From contig CAYXBP010000015.1 of assembly GCA_964463355.1 (NCBI GenBank), forward strand, positions 1 to 42,045: 42,045 nucleotides of DNA, written 5' to 3'. Numbering within the stretch: the first letter of the stretch is position 1; every line of letters begins with the position of its first letter. Source of the stretch: Firm-04 sp964463355 (GTDB lineage: Bacteria; Bacillota; Clostridia; Oscillospirales; Ruminococcaceae). Below, in pieces: positions 34,344 through 42,045 of this stretch. Under the pieces are notes generated by a model. That model made no database searches and was not told the origin of the DNA. It saw only the letters and a program-made list of their open reading frames with translations. Both the position numbers and the translations under genes were made by a program.

Positions 34344-36023
34344 ATGGGCGGCAGGAAAAAGGTTTACACCTATACAAGAGTATCCACCGCAATGCAGGTG
34401 GAAGGCTACTCTTTAGATGCACAAAAATCAAAACTGAAAACTTATGCAGAGTGTTACGATTATGAGATTGTCGGCGAGTACGAGGATGCAGGTAAATCAG
34501 GAAAATCCATTGAAGGCAGAGTACAGTTTAATCAGATGATGGAAGACATTAAATCTGGCAAGGATGGCGTATCTTTTGTGCTTGTATTCAAGCTTTCCCG
34601 CTTCGGAAGAAATGCTGCGGATGTGTTGTCTACATTGCAGATTATGCAGGACTTTGGCGTGAACCTGATCTGCGTTGAAGATGGTATTGATTCTTCAAAG
34701 GATGCTGGCAAGCTGATGATTTCAGTTTTGTCTGCTGTAGCGGAAATTGAACGAGAGAATATCCGTGTACAAACAATGGAAGGACGCATCCAGAAGGCTC
34801 GTGAGGGTAAGTGGAACGGTGGTTTTGCACCATATGGCTATATGCTTGTAGACGGATGTCTTGAAATCAACGAGGAGGAAGCAGAGGCAATCCGATTGAT
34901 ATTTGACCAGTATGTGCATACCGACATGGGAGCAAACGGTCTTGCAAAGTATCTGGAAAATCACGGAATCCAAAAAATCCAGCGACAGAACGGAAAGAAT
35001 CCGCTGTTTGATGCTGCGCTTATCCGAAAGATTATCAAAAATCCGGTGTACTGCGGAAAGATTGCATACGGTCGCAGAAAAACAGAAAAGAAACAAGGCA
35101 CAAGAAACGATTATCATCTTGTAGAACAGGAGAACTTCCTGCTTGCAAATGGTGTGCATCAGCCCATTGTTTCTGAAGAACTGTGGCAGGCAGCACAGGT
35201 GAAGCTGCTCGCTATGGCGAAAAAATATGAGCATGTCAATCGTGGAAAAGACACCAGAGTTCATTTGCTGTCAGGCATCGTGAAATGCCCTGTATGCGGT
35301 GCTGGAATGTATGGTAACAAATGCAGTAAGCGTAAGCCCGATGGCACGAAATACAAGGATTTCTTTTATTACGGATGCAAACATCGTGATATGCAGCGAG
35401 GTCACAAGTGTGACTACAAACGCCAAATTAACGAGGAACTGCTGGACGATTCCGTTGCAGAAATCATCACGAAACTTGTAAGCAATCCGAAGTTCGCCGC
35501 TATGATGCAGGATAAAATCAATATGCAGGTGGATACAACGGCGATTGAACAGGAACTTGCCAATTACGAAAAGCAGCTGCGTCAGGCATATGCGACAAAA
35601 AAGAAGCTGGCGGAAGAAATTGACTCCCTCGACCCCGATGACAGGCATTACATCAAACGCAAGGCAGACCTTGATGACCGCCTTTACAGCATGTATGGCA
35701 AGATAGAGGATATTGAAAAAATGCAGATTGATGCAAGAGCCAAGAAACAGGCTATTGAGGCGGAGAAGATGACAAGTGACAATATCTACAAAGTGCTGGT
35801 TTACTTTGAGAAGCTGTATGCTGTTATGAGTGAAATCGAAAGACGAAAGCTGATTGAGTCACTTGTGGCAGAGGTACAGATTTATGAGGAACGCCAGCCC
35901 AATGGACAGTGGATTAAGTCCATCAAATTTAAGCTTCCGATAATTGAGGAAGATATAAGTGTTTGTCTGGACGATGATTCTCATGTCGAGTGCGTAGTAT
36001 TGTTGTCAAAAGTACAGAACTGA
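34344..36023 (+). CDS. Large serine recombinase (integrase/resolvase-invertase family)
   Basis: 559 aa, apparently complete. The N-terminal resolvase catalytic domain has nucleophile S14 in YTRVSTAMQ and the VFKLSRFGRNAAD and AEIERENIR blocks. A recombinase DNA-binding domain (about 155-290) follows, then a zinc ribbon (CPVCGAGMYG near 315, with later GCKH and HKCDY), and a C-terminal coiled coil (about 395-500) ending HVECVVLLSKVQN. Such enzymes integrate and excise elements at att sites through a serine-DNA link, and reversal often needs a directionality factor. The ATG follows GGGAGAAAAGAG. It is driven by the attenuated promoter just upstream. Probable integrase of the 32.8-36.0 kb module. 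Confidence 0.93.
   Translation: MGGRKKVYTYTRVSTAMQVEGYSLDAQKSKLKTYAECYDYEIVGEYEDAGKSGKSIEGRVQFNQMMEDIKSGKDGVSFVLVFKLSRFGRNAADVLSTLQIMQDFGVNLICVEDGIDSSKDAGKLMISVLSAVAEIERENIRVQTMEGRIQKAREGKWNGGFAPYGYMLVDGCLEINEEEAEAIRLIFDQYVHTDMGANGLAKYLENHGIQKIQRQNGKNPLFDAALIRKIIKNPVYCGKIAYGRRKTEKKQGTRNDYHLVEQENFLLANGVHQPIVSEELWQAAQVKLLAMAKKYEHVNRGKDTRVHLLSGIVKCPVCGAGMYGNKCSKRKPDGTKYKDFFYYGCKHRDMQRGHKCDYKRQINEELLDDSVAEIITKLVSNPKFAAMMQDKINMQVDTTAIEQELANYEKQLRQAYATKKKLAEEIDSLDPDDRHYIKRKADLDDRLYSMYGKIEDIEKMQIDARAKKQAIEAEKMTSDNIYKVLVYFEKLYAVMSEIERRKLIESLVAEVQIYEERQPNGQWIKSIKFKLPIIEEDISVCLDDDSHVECVVLLSKVQN
35982..36007 (+). repeat. 3' end of recombinase gene repeated at 37361-37386
   Basis: 26 bases encoding HVECVVLLS match 22 of 26 bases of 37361-37386, which encodes HVESVVLMS in the same direction. 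The AT-rich hydrolase segment lies between the two. Confidence 0.65.
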
Positions 36024-36049
36024 ATACCGAAAAAGGCTTGAAAATAAAG

Positions 36050-36095
36050 GGATTTTGAGTGCTTCGGGATAAATTAACGGATCCTCAAAATTCCA
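36050..36095 (+). repeat. Inverted repeat after recombinase gene
   Basis: GGGATTTTGAG (36050-36060) and CTCAAAATTCC (36085-36095) pair at 10 of 11 positions, separated by 24 bases, 27 bp past the stop. It could be a weak terminator or part of a recombination site; there is no long T-tract. Confidence 0.45.
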
Positions 36096-36265
36096 CTTCT
36101 TTGAGTGTTAGGAAACATATCAACGGTTAAATTCTCATAGGGTTGAGTTGACAATATGATTTTGCCTATTGTTGAGTTGATAGAATAGTTGAATAAAATA
36201 GGATTAGAGTAAACGATAAATCGGAATTTGATAGGTACAAATTTTTCTTGTAGGAAGGAGCACTC

Positions 36266-37216
36266 ATGAAGATAGTATTAAAGAGGTGTATTAAAGTAAT
36301 CGTCATTATCATAGTGATTTTAATGTTGTTTTTGACTATCTCATTTATTCGTCATAAAATTTGTTTGTCAAATGAGAAGGACTTATTGACTCCTTTAGGA
36401 GAATTAGTAGAAGTTGATGGTTGCGATATGAGTATATATATTGAAGGTGAAGGTGATCACACACTTGTGTTTTTATCAGGTAGCGGAACGTGCTCACCAA
36501 TTTTGGATTTTAAGTCGTTATATTCTTTATTGAGTGATGATTATAGAATTGTTGTAGTAGAAAAATTTGGATATGGGTTCAGTGATATTGTAGATAGTGA
36601 CAGAGATATAGATACAGTTTTAGGACAAACTAGAACAGCACTTGATAAAGCCGGAATAAATGGTCCGTATGTCCTTTGCCCACATTCAATGTCAGGAATA
36701 GAAGCTCTATATTGGGCACAGCAGTATCCAGAAGAAGTAGAAGCTATTGTCGGGTTAGATATGGCAGTTCCAGAATATTATGACGAAATGAAAAATAGCA
36801 TTCCGGTGATGAAATTGGGACAATATGCTGCAACGTTAGGAGTTACAAGATGGATTTCGGGTATTTCGGAGAGTGATGCTATTAAATATGGAACATTAAC
36901 TGATAATGAAAAAGAAATATACAGGGCTGTTTTTTATAACAGAACAGCAACGGTAACGATGATTAATGAAGCAAAAGAAATAAAAGAAAGTGCCGGTGTT
37001 GTAAAAGCATATGGTGTTCCACAAGTACCAATGTTATTGTTTATTTCCAATGGTTCAGGTGGCACAGGCTTTGATGAGAAAACATGGAGAAGTATTGCTG
37101 AAGAATACATTTCAAAATCAGATAATGCCATATACATTGAATTGGATTGCCCTCATTATGTACACGATTATATGTATGAAGAGATAAGTAGCGAAATAAA
37201 GAACTTTTTGGATTAA
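36266..37216 (+). CDS. Membrane-anchored alpha/beta hydrolase
   Basis: 316 aa. A basic N-terminus and one membrane helix (about 8-28) would tether the enzyme, with the catalytic domain probably outside. Alpha/beta hydrolase fold: VFLSGSGT oxyanion-hole region (68-75), GYGFSD, nucleophile elbow HSMSG with S143, and a C-terminal histidine in DCPHYVHDY. Substrate unknown (esters, peptides or lactones in relatives). GGAAGGAG precedes the ATG. Its DNA is clearly more AT-rich than the genes to the left (many ATA, TTA and AGA codons), pointing to recent transfer. It is flanked by the recombinase gene and a decayed copy of that gene's 3' end. Confidence 0.85.
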   Translation: MKIVLKRCIKVIVIIIVILMLFLTISFIRHKICLSNEKDLLTPLGELVEVDGCDMSIYIEGEGDHTLVFLSGSGTCSPILDFKSLYSLLSDDYRIVVVEKFGYGFSDIVDSDRDIDTVLGQTRTALDKAGINGPYVLCPHSMSGIEALYWAQQYPEEVEAIVGLDMAVPEYYDEMKNSIPVMKLGQYAATLGVTRWISGISESDAIKYGTLTDNEKEIYRAVFYNRTATVTMINEAKEIKESAGVVKAYGVPQVPMLLFISNGSGGTGFDEKTWRSIAEEYISKSDNAIYIELDCPHYVHDYMYEEISSEIKNFLD

Positions 37217-37360
37217 ATTTTTGGTTCTAAATAATCCGATAACTTCCAATTTGTGTGGGAGTGATATGTTCCCACAAACGAGAAAAATGCCTTTGATATG
37301 TTTGGTCGAACAGGGAAAGGCTAAAAAGTGGTTTTTGACATTCATAAAGTCAACTCGTGC

Positions 37361-37402
37361 CACGTCGAGAGCGTGGTATTGATGTCGAGGGATAAAGGAT
37401 AA
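37361..37402 (+). pseudogene. Remnant of a serine recombinase C-terminus
   Basis: The frame reads HVESVVLMSRDKG then TAA. This matches the HVECVVLLSK end of the recombinase at 34344-36023, at both protein and DNA level (22 of 26 bases). An in-frame stop lies a few codons upstream, so only the tail survives. It probably marks the former 3' end of a related recombinase gene or the edge of an inserted segment. Confidence 0.6.
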
Positions 37403-37635
37403 AACCCCGAATTTACGCTGTTTTACAAATTTGCACCCGCTGATTTCTTCCTCGGTACAGGTGTTTTTGTTGTGCGTGAGAAGAAAGCATGGAAAAATGA
37501 ACTCTGACAACAAATACACGCACACGCATATTTGTGTGGGGATTGGATAACACGGTTGTGAGAGTGTGGGGTTTGGATGTCATGCTAAAAAGAGTAATTG
37601 ATTGGAAATTTCGATTTTAGATCTATGCCAATTAC

Positions 37636-37664
37636 TTGAAAATGTCTTTTAAATGTGCTATAAT
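37636..37664 (+). promoter_or_regulatory. Promoter of 55-aa peptide / HEPN-like locus
   Basis: TTGAAA (37636-37641), 17 bases, TATAAT (37659-37664) with extended TGC, about 70 bp before the peptide start. Confidence 0.8.
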
Positions 37665-37736
37665 AGTAACTGACGTTAGGATGATAGCAACTCCAATTAT
37701 TATCTTGAGCATGAGCTCTGGAAAGGAGGTAGTTGC

Positions 37737-37904
37737 ATGAGCGTTCAGGTCTTTATCGACTGGAAGTTCGTTCTCGCCCTTGGTGGAGCGGCTGCTCTCA
37801 TCATCGTTTCAACGAAGGTGGAAAAAACAGCAGCTGAAAACGTATTAACCCATGTGGTTGATTCTGCCAAAGAGCATACAGTAACTTGTTCTGAAGTATA
37901 CTGA
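37737..37904 (+). CDS. Small single-pass membrane peptide (55 aa)
   Basis: 55 aa starting MSVQVFIDWKFVLALGGAAA. One hydrophobic helix (about 11-26) and a polar C-terminal tail ending HTVTCSEVY. AAAGGAGG lies 7 nt before the ATG and a consensus promoter is upstream, so expression looks strong. A terminator follows 13 bp after the stop. Size and make-up recall membrane-acting toxins or small anchor subunits, but I recognise no family. It precedes the HEPN-like gene. Confidence 0.65.
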   Translation: MSVQVFIDWKFVLALGGAAALIIVSTKVEKTAAENVLTHVVDSAKEHTVTCSEVY

Positions 37905-37917
37905 TGTTCTTGCGTCA

Positions 37918-37957
37918 GGGCATGTGTTCTTCGGAGCATATGCCCTTTTCTATATTT
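37918..37957 (+). terminator. Terminator between 55-aa peptide and HEPN-like gene
   Basis: 9-bp stem GGGCATGTG/CATATGCCC (37918-37926 with 37937-37945, one G-U pair), 10-nt loop, tail TTTTCTATATTT. It ends 15 bp before the next gene's start, so downstream expression should depend on read-through. Confidence 0.8.
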
Positions 37958-37972
37958 AGAGGAGGCGATAAT

Positions 37973-38938
37973 ATGAATGTTCGCAATCGTATGACAGATG
38001 TTAATAAATTGCGTTGTAATGTCTGTCAGGATTTTTTGAAAATGTATTTGACGGATGGCTGGCAGCATAAACTGTATGCTAAAGCACAATCTGAAGTTCA
38101 GAGTGGAAAACGTCGGGACAAGTATATTGCTACATATGAGAAAATGCGTGACTGTGGTATTGATAACTTTCAGATCAGTCAAATGGACATCACTTTTATT
38201 TGCGAACTTGTCATTGCAAAATTTGAGGATACTGTGAGAGTGAAATCTATTACTCGCAAGGCATTGAAACTAATACGAGAAGATAGATGTGATCGTGCTC
38301 ATTCTGATGAAAATGAAGAACAAGAAGAATTGTATTTATGCGGACTTTTAGCACTATGTAATCTAAGAAATTTCATTAGAACCGTTGATAGGTATGAATT
38401 ATCGATAGAAGATAGCTGTCGACTCTCATTTCGACAAAAATATATGCCTAAAATTGAGCAACTCAAGGCAAAACTTGATGAAGAAAGAATAGAGTCGATT
38501 CAATGGAACAAATCGATAACTCAAGACATTCGAAGAATTTTAGAGAGTACTGATCCACAAAAGACATGGATTAAGGTCGAGAAGATATATATGGATCGCT
38601 ATTGGAAACTTGAAAAGGACTCACAAAAATGTTTTGAATTTTTTGTTAGAGCATCCGATGCTGGAATTCCAGCAGCTCATCTTCTTGCCGCTGATTATTA
38701 TATTTTGATGAAAAACTATGCTGAAGCAGAAAGACGATTATTTATGTGTTATAGCGGAAGTACCGAGTTTAGCACACCTGATGTCCATACTTTTCTTGAA
38801 ACTATCAATTTCATGGTAGTCCATAAAGTACAGCCATCAGAAGGAATACTGAAAATGATACTAGGGTTACAAGAAAAAGGATTTAAAATCGAAAAAGGAA
38901 ACAATGGTATATACAAATTGACAAAGACCAAGAAGTAA
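37973..38938 (+). CDS. HEPN-like N-terminus with Sel1/TPR-like repeats
   Basis: 321 aa from ATG at 37973 (AGGAGG 8 nt upstream; a longer frame from 37904 runs through the terminator). The N-terminal ~140 residues are helical and contain R105-CDRA-H110 (an R-x4-H motif) followed by acidic SDENEEQEELYLCGLLALCN, resembling Swt1-type HEPN domains, many of which are RNases in toxin or defence systems. A charged helical linker follows. Residues about 218-262 (CFEFFVRASDAGIPAAHLLA and DYYILMKNYAEAERRLF) look like Sel1/TPR repeats. The HEPN call is by eye and tentative. It is expressed, if at all, by read-through from the small-peptide promoter. Confidence 0.6.
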   Translation: MNVRNRMTDVNKLRCNVCQDFLKMYLTDGWQHKLYAKAQSEVQSGKRRDKYIATYEKMRDCGIDNFQISQMDITFICELVIAKFEDTVRVKSITRKALKLIREDRCDRAHSDENEEQEELYLCGLLALCNLRNFIRTVDRYELSIEDSCRLSFRQKYMPKIEQLKAKLDEERIESIQWNKSITQDIRRILESTDPQKTWIKVEKIYMDRYWKLEKDSQKCFEFFVRASDAGIPAAHLLAADYYILMKNYAEAERRLFMCYSGSTEFSTPDVHTFLETINFMVVHKVQPSEGILKMILGLQEKGFKIEKGNNGIYKLTKTKK

Positions 38939-38943
38939 AAACA

Positions 38944-38978
38944 AGCCCCCACCATCGAATCACCGATGATGAGGGGCT
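38944..38978 (-). terminator. Terminator shared by convergent genes
   Basis: AGCCCC (38944-38949) pairs with GGGGCT (38973-38978), with inner CATCG/CGATG. On the minus strand TTGTTTTTACTT follows, suiting the recombinase remnant; on the plus strand the tail is poor but the hairpin may still serve the HEPN-like gene. Confidence 0.75.
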
Positions 38979-38991
38979 GTCCTCTACTCAT

Positions 38992-40005
38992 TCACTTCTC
39001 CACCACAACCTCCACCCCCGACTTAAACCGAAACACCAGATAATCCCCGAACACCGTCACCCTCTCCACCAGATGCTTCACCAGCGTTTCATCAAACTCC
39101 GTAATGCCGTGCGGCTGGGAACGGATAAACGCCCGAAGCTCCCGAATGCGTTTCTTGTGTTCGGCTTTGGCGGCATCGTCCATCACCGTCTGCGCCTGTA
39201 CCTCTCGCAGGTGGAGGATTTCTTCTGCAAGGTCGTCATAATTCTCACGGCGGCTGGTGCGGTCAATCAGTTCCTGCTGCAAAGCTGCCATCCTTGCGGC
39301 AACGGCTTCTGCCGAATCGGGATTTGTCAGATGAATGGCGGTTTCGAGATTCTCTTTCAGCCGTTTCAGATAAACCTGACTGTCCCCAAGCATCTCATTG
39401 ACCGCATCCAGAAAGGCTTCCTGCAATAGTGTCTCACTGACTGTCCTCGCACGGCACTTTTCTTTGTCATGCAGTCGGGTGGTGCATCGCCACACGATGG
39501 ATTTCTTGCCACGATTGTTCCAGTGAATCCGGCGGTACTGCTCGCCGCACTCGGCACAATACACCATCTGTGAAAAGCAATGGTTGGAACTGAATCCACG
39601 CTTCTTGCCCAGACAATCACGCTCCGAACCACGCCTTGCAATTTCTTCCTGCACTTTCAGAAACAGCTCTTTCGGAATGATCGGCTCATGGTGTTCCTCA
39701 ATGTAGTACTGCGGCATCACGCCGTTATTGACTACACGCTTTTTTCGGAGAAAGTCCACAGTGTAGGTCTTTTGCAGCAGCACATCACCCATGTATTTTT
39801 CATTTTCAAGGATTTTTCGTATCGTACTGTCATGCCATCGGCTGCTGCCACGGACGGTCAGAATGCCGTCACGTTCCAGCCCTCTGCCGATCTTCTTGCA
39901 GCTTGCTCCCTCAAGGTACTCACGGAAGATTCGCTTGACAATTTCCGCCTGTTCCAGATTGATGACGAGATTGCCTTCCGCATGCGAGTAATAACTTTTT
40001 CGTTT
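38992..40005 (-). pseudogene. 5'-truncated serine recombinase
   Basis: Open frame of 337 codons with no catalytic domain. It starts after an in-frame TGA (40006-40008) with KRKSYYSHAEGNLVINLEQA, which is the recombinase DNA-binding domain, runs through KILENEKYMGDVLLQKTYTV, a zinc ribbon (YCAECGEQYRR near the middle), a coiled coil, and ends FRFKSGVEVVVEK. Intact relatives need about 150-170 more N-terminal residues including the resolvase domain with its serine. Without them it cannot recombine DNA. The first ATG is at 39792. It differs in sequence from the complete recombinase at 34344, so it belonged to another element. Confidence 0.85.
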
Positions 40006-40014
40006 TCATATTGC

Positions 40015-40281
40015 ATGATGAGCGATAACCTCGTAACCATGACCTTTGAGATTGATCAGGATGTGTACGATCAGGCATCCGAAGTCTGCAAACAACTCGG
40101 AACAACCGTCGAGATTATGACTGAGCCCTTTATCAAGTTCTGCGTGATCCCCGAGAACCTGCCCCTCCTTGAAGCATTCCTCGGAAAAGAAAAAGCACCT
40201 GCCGAAGCAGGTGCTAAAGAGGAAGTGAATCGAATGGTTTTAGCGAGAGTTTATGCCATCGCCATCAAGCAAGGGACTTGA
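40015..40281 (+). CDS. RelB/DinJ-type antitoxin, apparently orphan
   Basis: 88 aa. The N-terminal part (NLVTMTFEIDQDVYDQASEV then CKQLGTTVEIMTEPFIKFCV) fits the ribbon-helix-helix RelB/DinJ family, which binds DNA and neutralises a RelE/YafQ-type RNase toxin. A basic, alanine-rich C-terminal tail follows. No toxin gene lies beside it: downstream it overlaps a convergent ATPase gene by 17 bp, and upstream is the broken end of a recombinase. No clear binding site precedes the ATG (40015 or 40018), consistent with loss of its original upstream sequence. Confidence 0.62.
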   Translation: MMSDNLVTMTFEIDQDVYDQASEVCKQLGTTVEIMTEPFIKFCVIPENLPLLEAFLGKEKAPAEAGAKEEVNRMVLARVYAIAIKQGT

Positions 40282-42045
40282 GATAATCCTCAACATTCAG
40301 ATAGCGGATGCCCTCTGACTCGGTGGGTTCACCACGATAGATGACAAACTTCCCGGTGATCTTGCCAAAGCGGTGTTCTGTTTCGGCACACTTCTCGGCA
40401 TTGACAAGATGCTGGTACTGTGCCGGAACAACTTCTCGGCTGAGTTTGATCTCGTAGATCTCGCAAGTCAGCGATTCGGGGTCGTAAATGACCATGTCAA
40501 ATTCGCCGACAGCAAACTGAAGCTGGAACACTTCCTTGTGAGGCTTTGCAATCTTGGTTTCAAGCAGAATCAGATCTTCGATCATTCTGCCCTTGATTGC
40601 ACCCAAAGCTCGCTCCAGGACACGGTTGCGCTCAACTACGGAAAGTTCCTTGAACTGCTCATCAAGCAGCAAAGAATTGACCAGCGCATCGGCTTGGGCA
40701 TATCGCAGACCCGGCTGACTGATTACAACCTTCTTCTCCCGATTGTTGACATCGGGGAAGTGGAGTACATCCACATCCATGATCAGATCCAGCAAGGAAA
40801 GATATTCCTTGATCTGATAAGCGTGAGTATCATCCACTTCAACAGATTGTTCTTCTTTATCAAGGATGTCAAGCATGGTCTTGATAGAACCAACAACGAA
40901 GTCCCGGTCGATGTTTTCGTTCAGATCAAAAGGCTCGGAACGGTCTTTCAAAAGATTTCTTGCGGTAACCGACAGATCGTTGGAGATAAAGGTTTTGGTC
41001 AGCGTTTCTTTGGTGAACCGATGGTTCATATCTTCGACCACACGGTTAATGGCACTGGTCAATTCGCCTTTTTGGTAAAGCTCATACAGATGACGGAAGT
41101 GACCGCCGTCCTGGTAGTATTTCAGCGAATGCTGAATGTTTCGAGCGATAGCACTATCGATGTATTCTCCTGCACTCTTCTTCGTTGCAAAGGAAGATTT
41201 CTCGTTGTAGTTCACACCACCCATACTCATCGTACCACCGTAACGAATGAATTCATCCACACCATGAATGCCGAGAACATTCTCGAATTCACGATACGGA
41301 ATAAAAGTGGTGTGCAGCAGAATGCACCGATCATAAAGTTGCTCGTACTCGGTGAAGATGAATCCGAGGGAGTCCGTACCCGAAAGCACAATTTTCATGC
41401 CGCTGCTGGCGTAAATGTCCGAGAACAAAGCGGCACCCTCAATAAAGTCCTCCATCAAGGTGACTTCATCAATGAACACATACTTGTAGCCGTTGGCTTC
41501 CAAATACTTTAGGTCGGAGTTAATGGCCGACAAGGAATCCTTGGCTTTGACTTGAATAAAAGCGGTTTGATCAAGCAGCTCAGAAGGCATATCCAAAACA
41601 ACCTGGCGAATAAGAGTTGTCTTGCCGGTTCTGCGAAGACCGTAAAGAATGAACACTTTGTCCTGCTGTTCGCCAAAGACGAAATCGTGCAAGGCACTGT
41701 AACATTCACGGCGATTGAACTTCTTCACGGGAGCAGCCCAGTTGCAAAGCTGATCGCCAATACGGACATAAGTCTTAAACTCGTGGGACTCCTTCTTTTT
41801 ACGAGTGGCTTTCGGCGCAGGGATAGACTTCTTCAATACCTTCAACTCAGCCTCAAGTGCTTTTCGCTTCTCGATTTGAGAGCGTAGCTCATCCACAGAA
41901 TCAAAGTCAATATAGTTATCACTACGCTTACCGGCAACGGTGAAACGGTGATAATAGTATTCCTTGCCCTTGACCTTCTTGACGGATACGCTACCCGGTG
42001 GCAAGGCTGCAATTTCTCGTTCGAGTTCGTCAATACGATTCGAAA
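40265..42045 (-). CDS. AAA ATPase with C-terminal nuclease-like domain (5' end outside window)
   Basis: 593 codons in the window; the frame stays open to the right edge (NRIDELEREIAAL before the TTG at 42004), so the true start lies beyond. The N-terminal region (YYYHRFTVAGKRSDNYIDF then a charged coiled coil) precedes an AAA_14-type ATPase domain with Walker A LYGLRRTGKTT and Walker B YVFIDEV. The C-terminal part has a PD-(D/E)xK-like pattern FDMVIYDPES...EIYEIKLS, as in DUF4143-type proteins. Family members are scattered in gut bacteria and archaea with unknown roles. It converges on, and overlaps, the RelB-like gene. Confidence 0.85.
   Translation of the reverse strand, partial: SNRIDELEREIAALPPGSVSVKKVKGKEYYYHRFTVAGKRSDNYIDFDSVDELRSQIEKRKALEAELKVLKKSIPAPKATRKKKESHEFKTYVRIGDQLCNWAAPVKKFNRRECYSALHDFVFGEQQDKVFILYGLRRTGKTTLIRQVVLDMPSELLDQTAFIQVKAKDSLSAINSDLKYLEANGYKYVFIDEVTLMEDFIEGAALFSDIYASSGMKIVLSGTDSLGFIFTEYEQLYDRCILLHTTFIPYREFENVLGIHGVDEFIRYGGTMSMGGVNYNEKSSFATKKSAGEYIDSAIARNIQHSLKYYQDGGHFRHLYELYQKGELTSAINRVVEDMNHRFTKETLTKTFISNDLSVTARNLLKDRSEPFDLNENIDRDFVVGSIKTMLDILDKEEQSVEVDDTHAYQIKEYLSLLDLIMDVDVLHFPDVNNREKKVVISQPGLRYAQADALVNSLLLDEQFKELSVVERNRVLERALGAIKGRMIEDLILLETKIAKPHKEVFQLQFAVGEFDMVIYDPESLTCEIYEIKLSREVVPAQYQHLVNAEKCAETEHRFGKITGKFVIYRGEPTESEGIRYLNVEDYLKSLA

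Larger units (their letters stand above)
37217..37736. other. Gene-free stretch with recombinase remnant and promoter
   Basis: 520 bases without a convincing gene. It contains a 7-bp hairpin (TGTGGGA 37254-37260 with TCCCACA 37270-37276), a 14-codon remnant of a serine recombinase C-terminus (37361-37402), GT-rich sequence near 37520-37580, and a good promoter at 37636-37664. Confidence 0.6.

Noticed and set aside
37118..37525. 135-codon minus-strand frame after the hydrolase gene
   Set aside because: It overlaps the hydrolase 3' end in antisense and shows no family features.
37480..37590. Repeat array suggested by recurring GTGTGGGG
   Set aside because: Only a few imperfect short repeats without regular spacing; not a CRISPR or an ordered iteron set.

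Overview
The window looks like the chromosome of a Gram-positive anaerobe of the class Clostridia, most likely an Oscillospiraceae/Ruminococcus-type gut or rumen bacterium. This is inferred from gene content and order, not from a marker gene. The supporting features are a recJ-rel-MBL-hemZ run, carB-greA-lysS, a fused AdhE, a GH3 beta-glucosidase with reversed domain order of the kind I recall from Ruminococcus albus, and AGGAGG ribosome binding sites with TG-extended promoters throughout. No rRNA, tRNA or CRISPR array was seen.

Positions 1-22.4 kb are mostly core genes, all on the minus strand. In transcription order they are: adhE plus a small-molecule kinase (22362-18967); the GH3 beta-glucosidase (18859-16094), closed by a strong terminator; recJ, rel, a metallo-beta-lactamase-fold hydrolase and hemZ (15858-9413) from one good promoter; carB, greA and lysS (9287-3913) from another, closed by a hairpin; and a three-gene set of PlsC-like acyltransferase, acyl-CoA/acyl-AMP ligase and B12-type radical SAM enzyme (3682-30). 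A perfect 11-bp inverted repeat lies over a possible promoter of that last set.

Transcription diverges at 22.6 kb. The plus strand then carries a lipid-linked sugar flippase, a small membrane protein, a zinc-ribbon protein and an RlmD-type 23S rRNA methyltransferase. The methyltransferase gene marks the edge of the accessory half. A conserved-looking C-terminal tail continues in frame for 60 codons after a TAA stop.

From 26.9 kb to the right end the content is accessory. It begins with a 78-aa protein and a macro-domain/HTH fusion, then a ClpP-like peptidase overlapping a membrane-segment-free VirD4/TraG-like ATPase, and an XRE repressor. A 133-bp promoter-bearing repeat, with a 100-N assembly gap inside one copy, leads into a lipoprotein and a SHOCT-domain membrane protein. 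Next comes a compact mobile module: small HTH protein, HUH Rep, 50-aa acidic protein, and a large serine recombinase preceded by a consensus promoter and a leader terminator. Past it lie an AT-rich membrane-anchored alpha/beta hydrolase and a decayed copy of the recombinase 3' end. A 55-aa membrane peptide follows, separated by a terminator from a HEPN-like/Sel1-like protein. The window closes with a 5'-truncated second serine recombinase, an orphan RelB/DinJ-type antitoxin, and an AAA ATPase with a nuclease-like C-terminus that runs off the window.

The best candidates for something undescribed are the ClpP/VirD4-like pair beside the macro-HTH fusion, the attenuated small-peptide/HEPN-like locus at 37.6-38.9 kb, the regulated recombinase leader, and the split RlmD tail.
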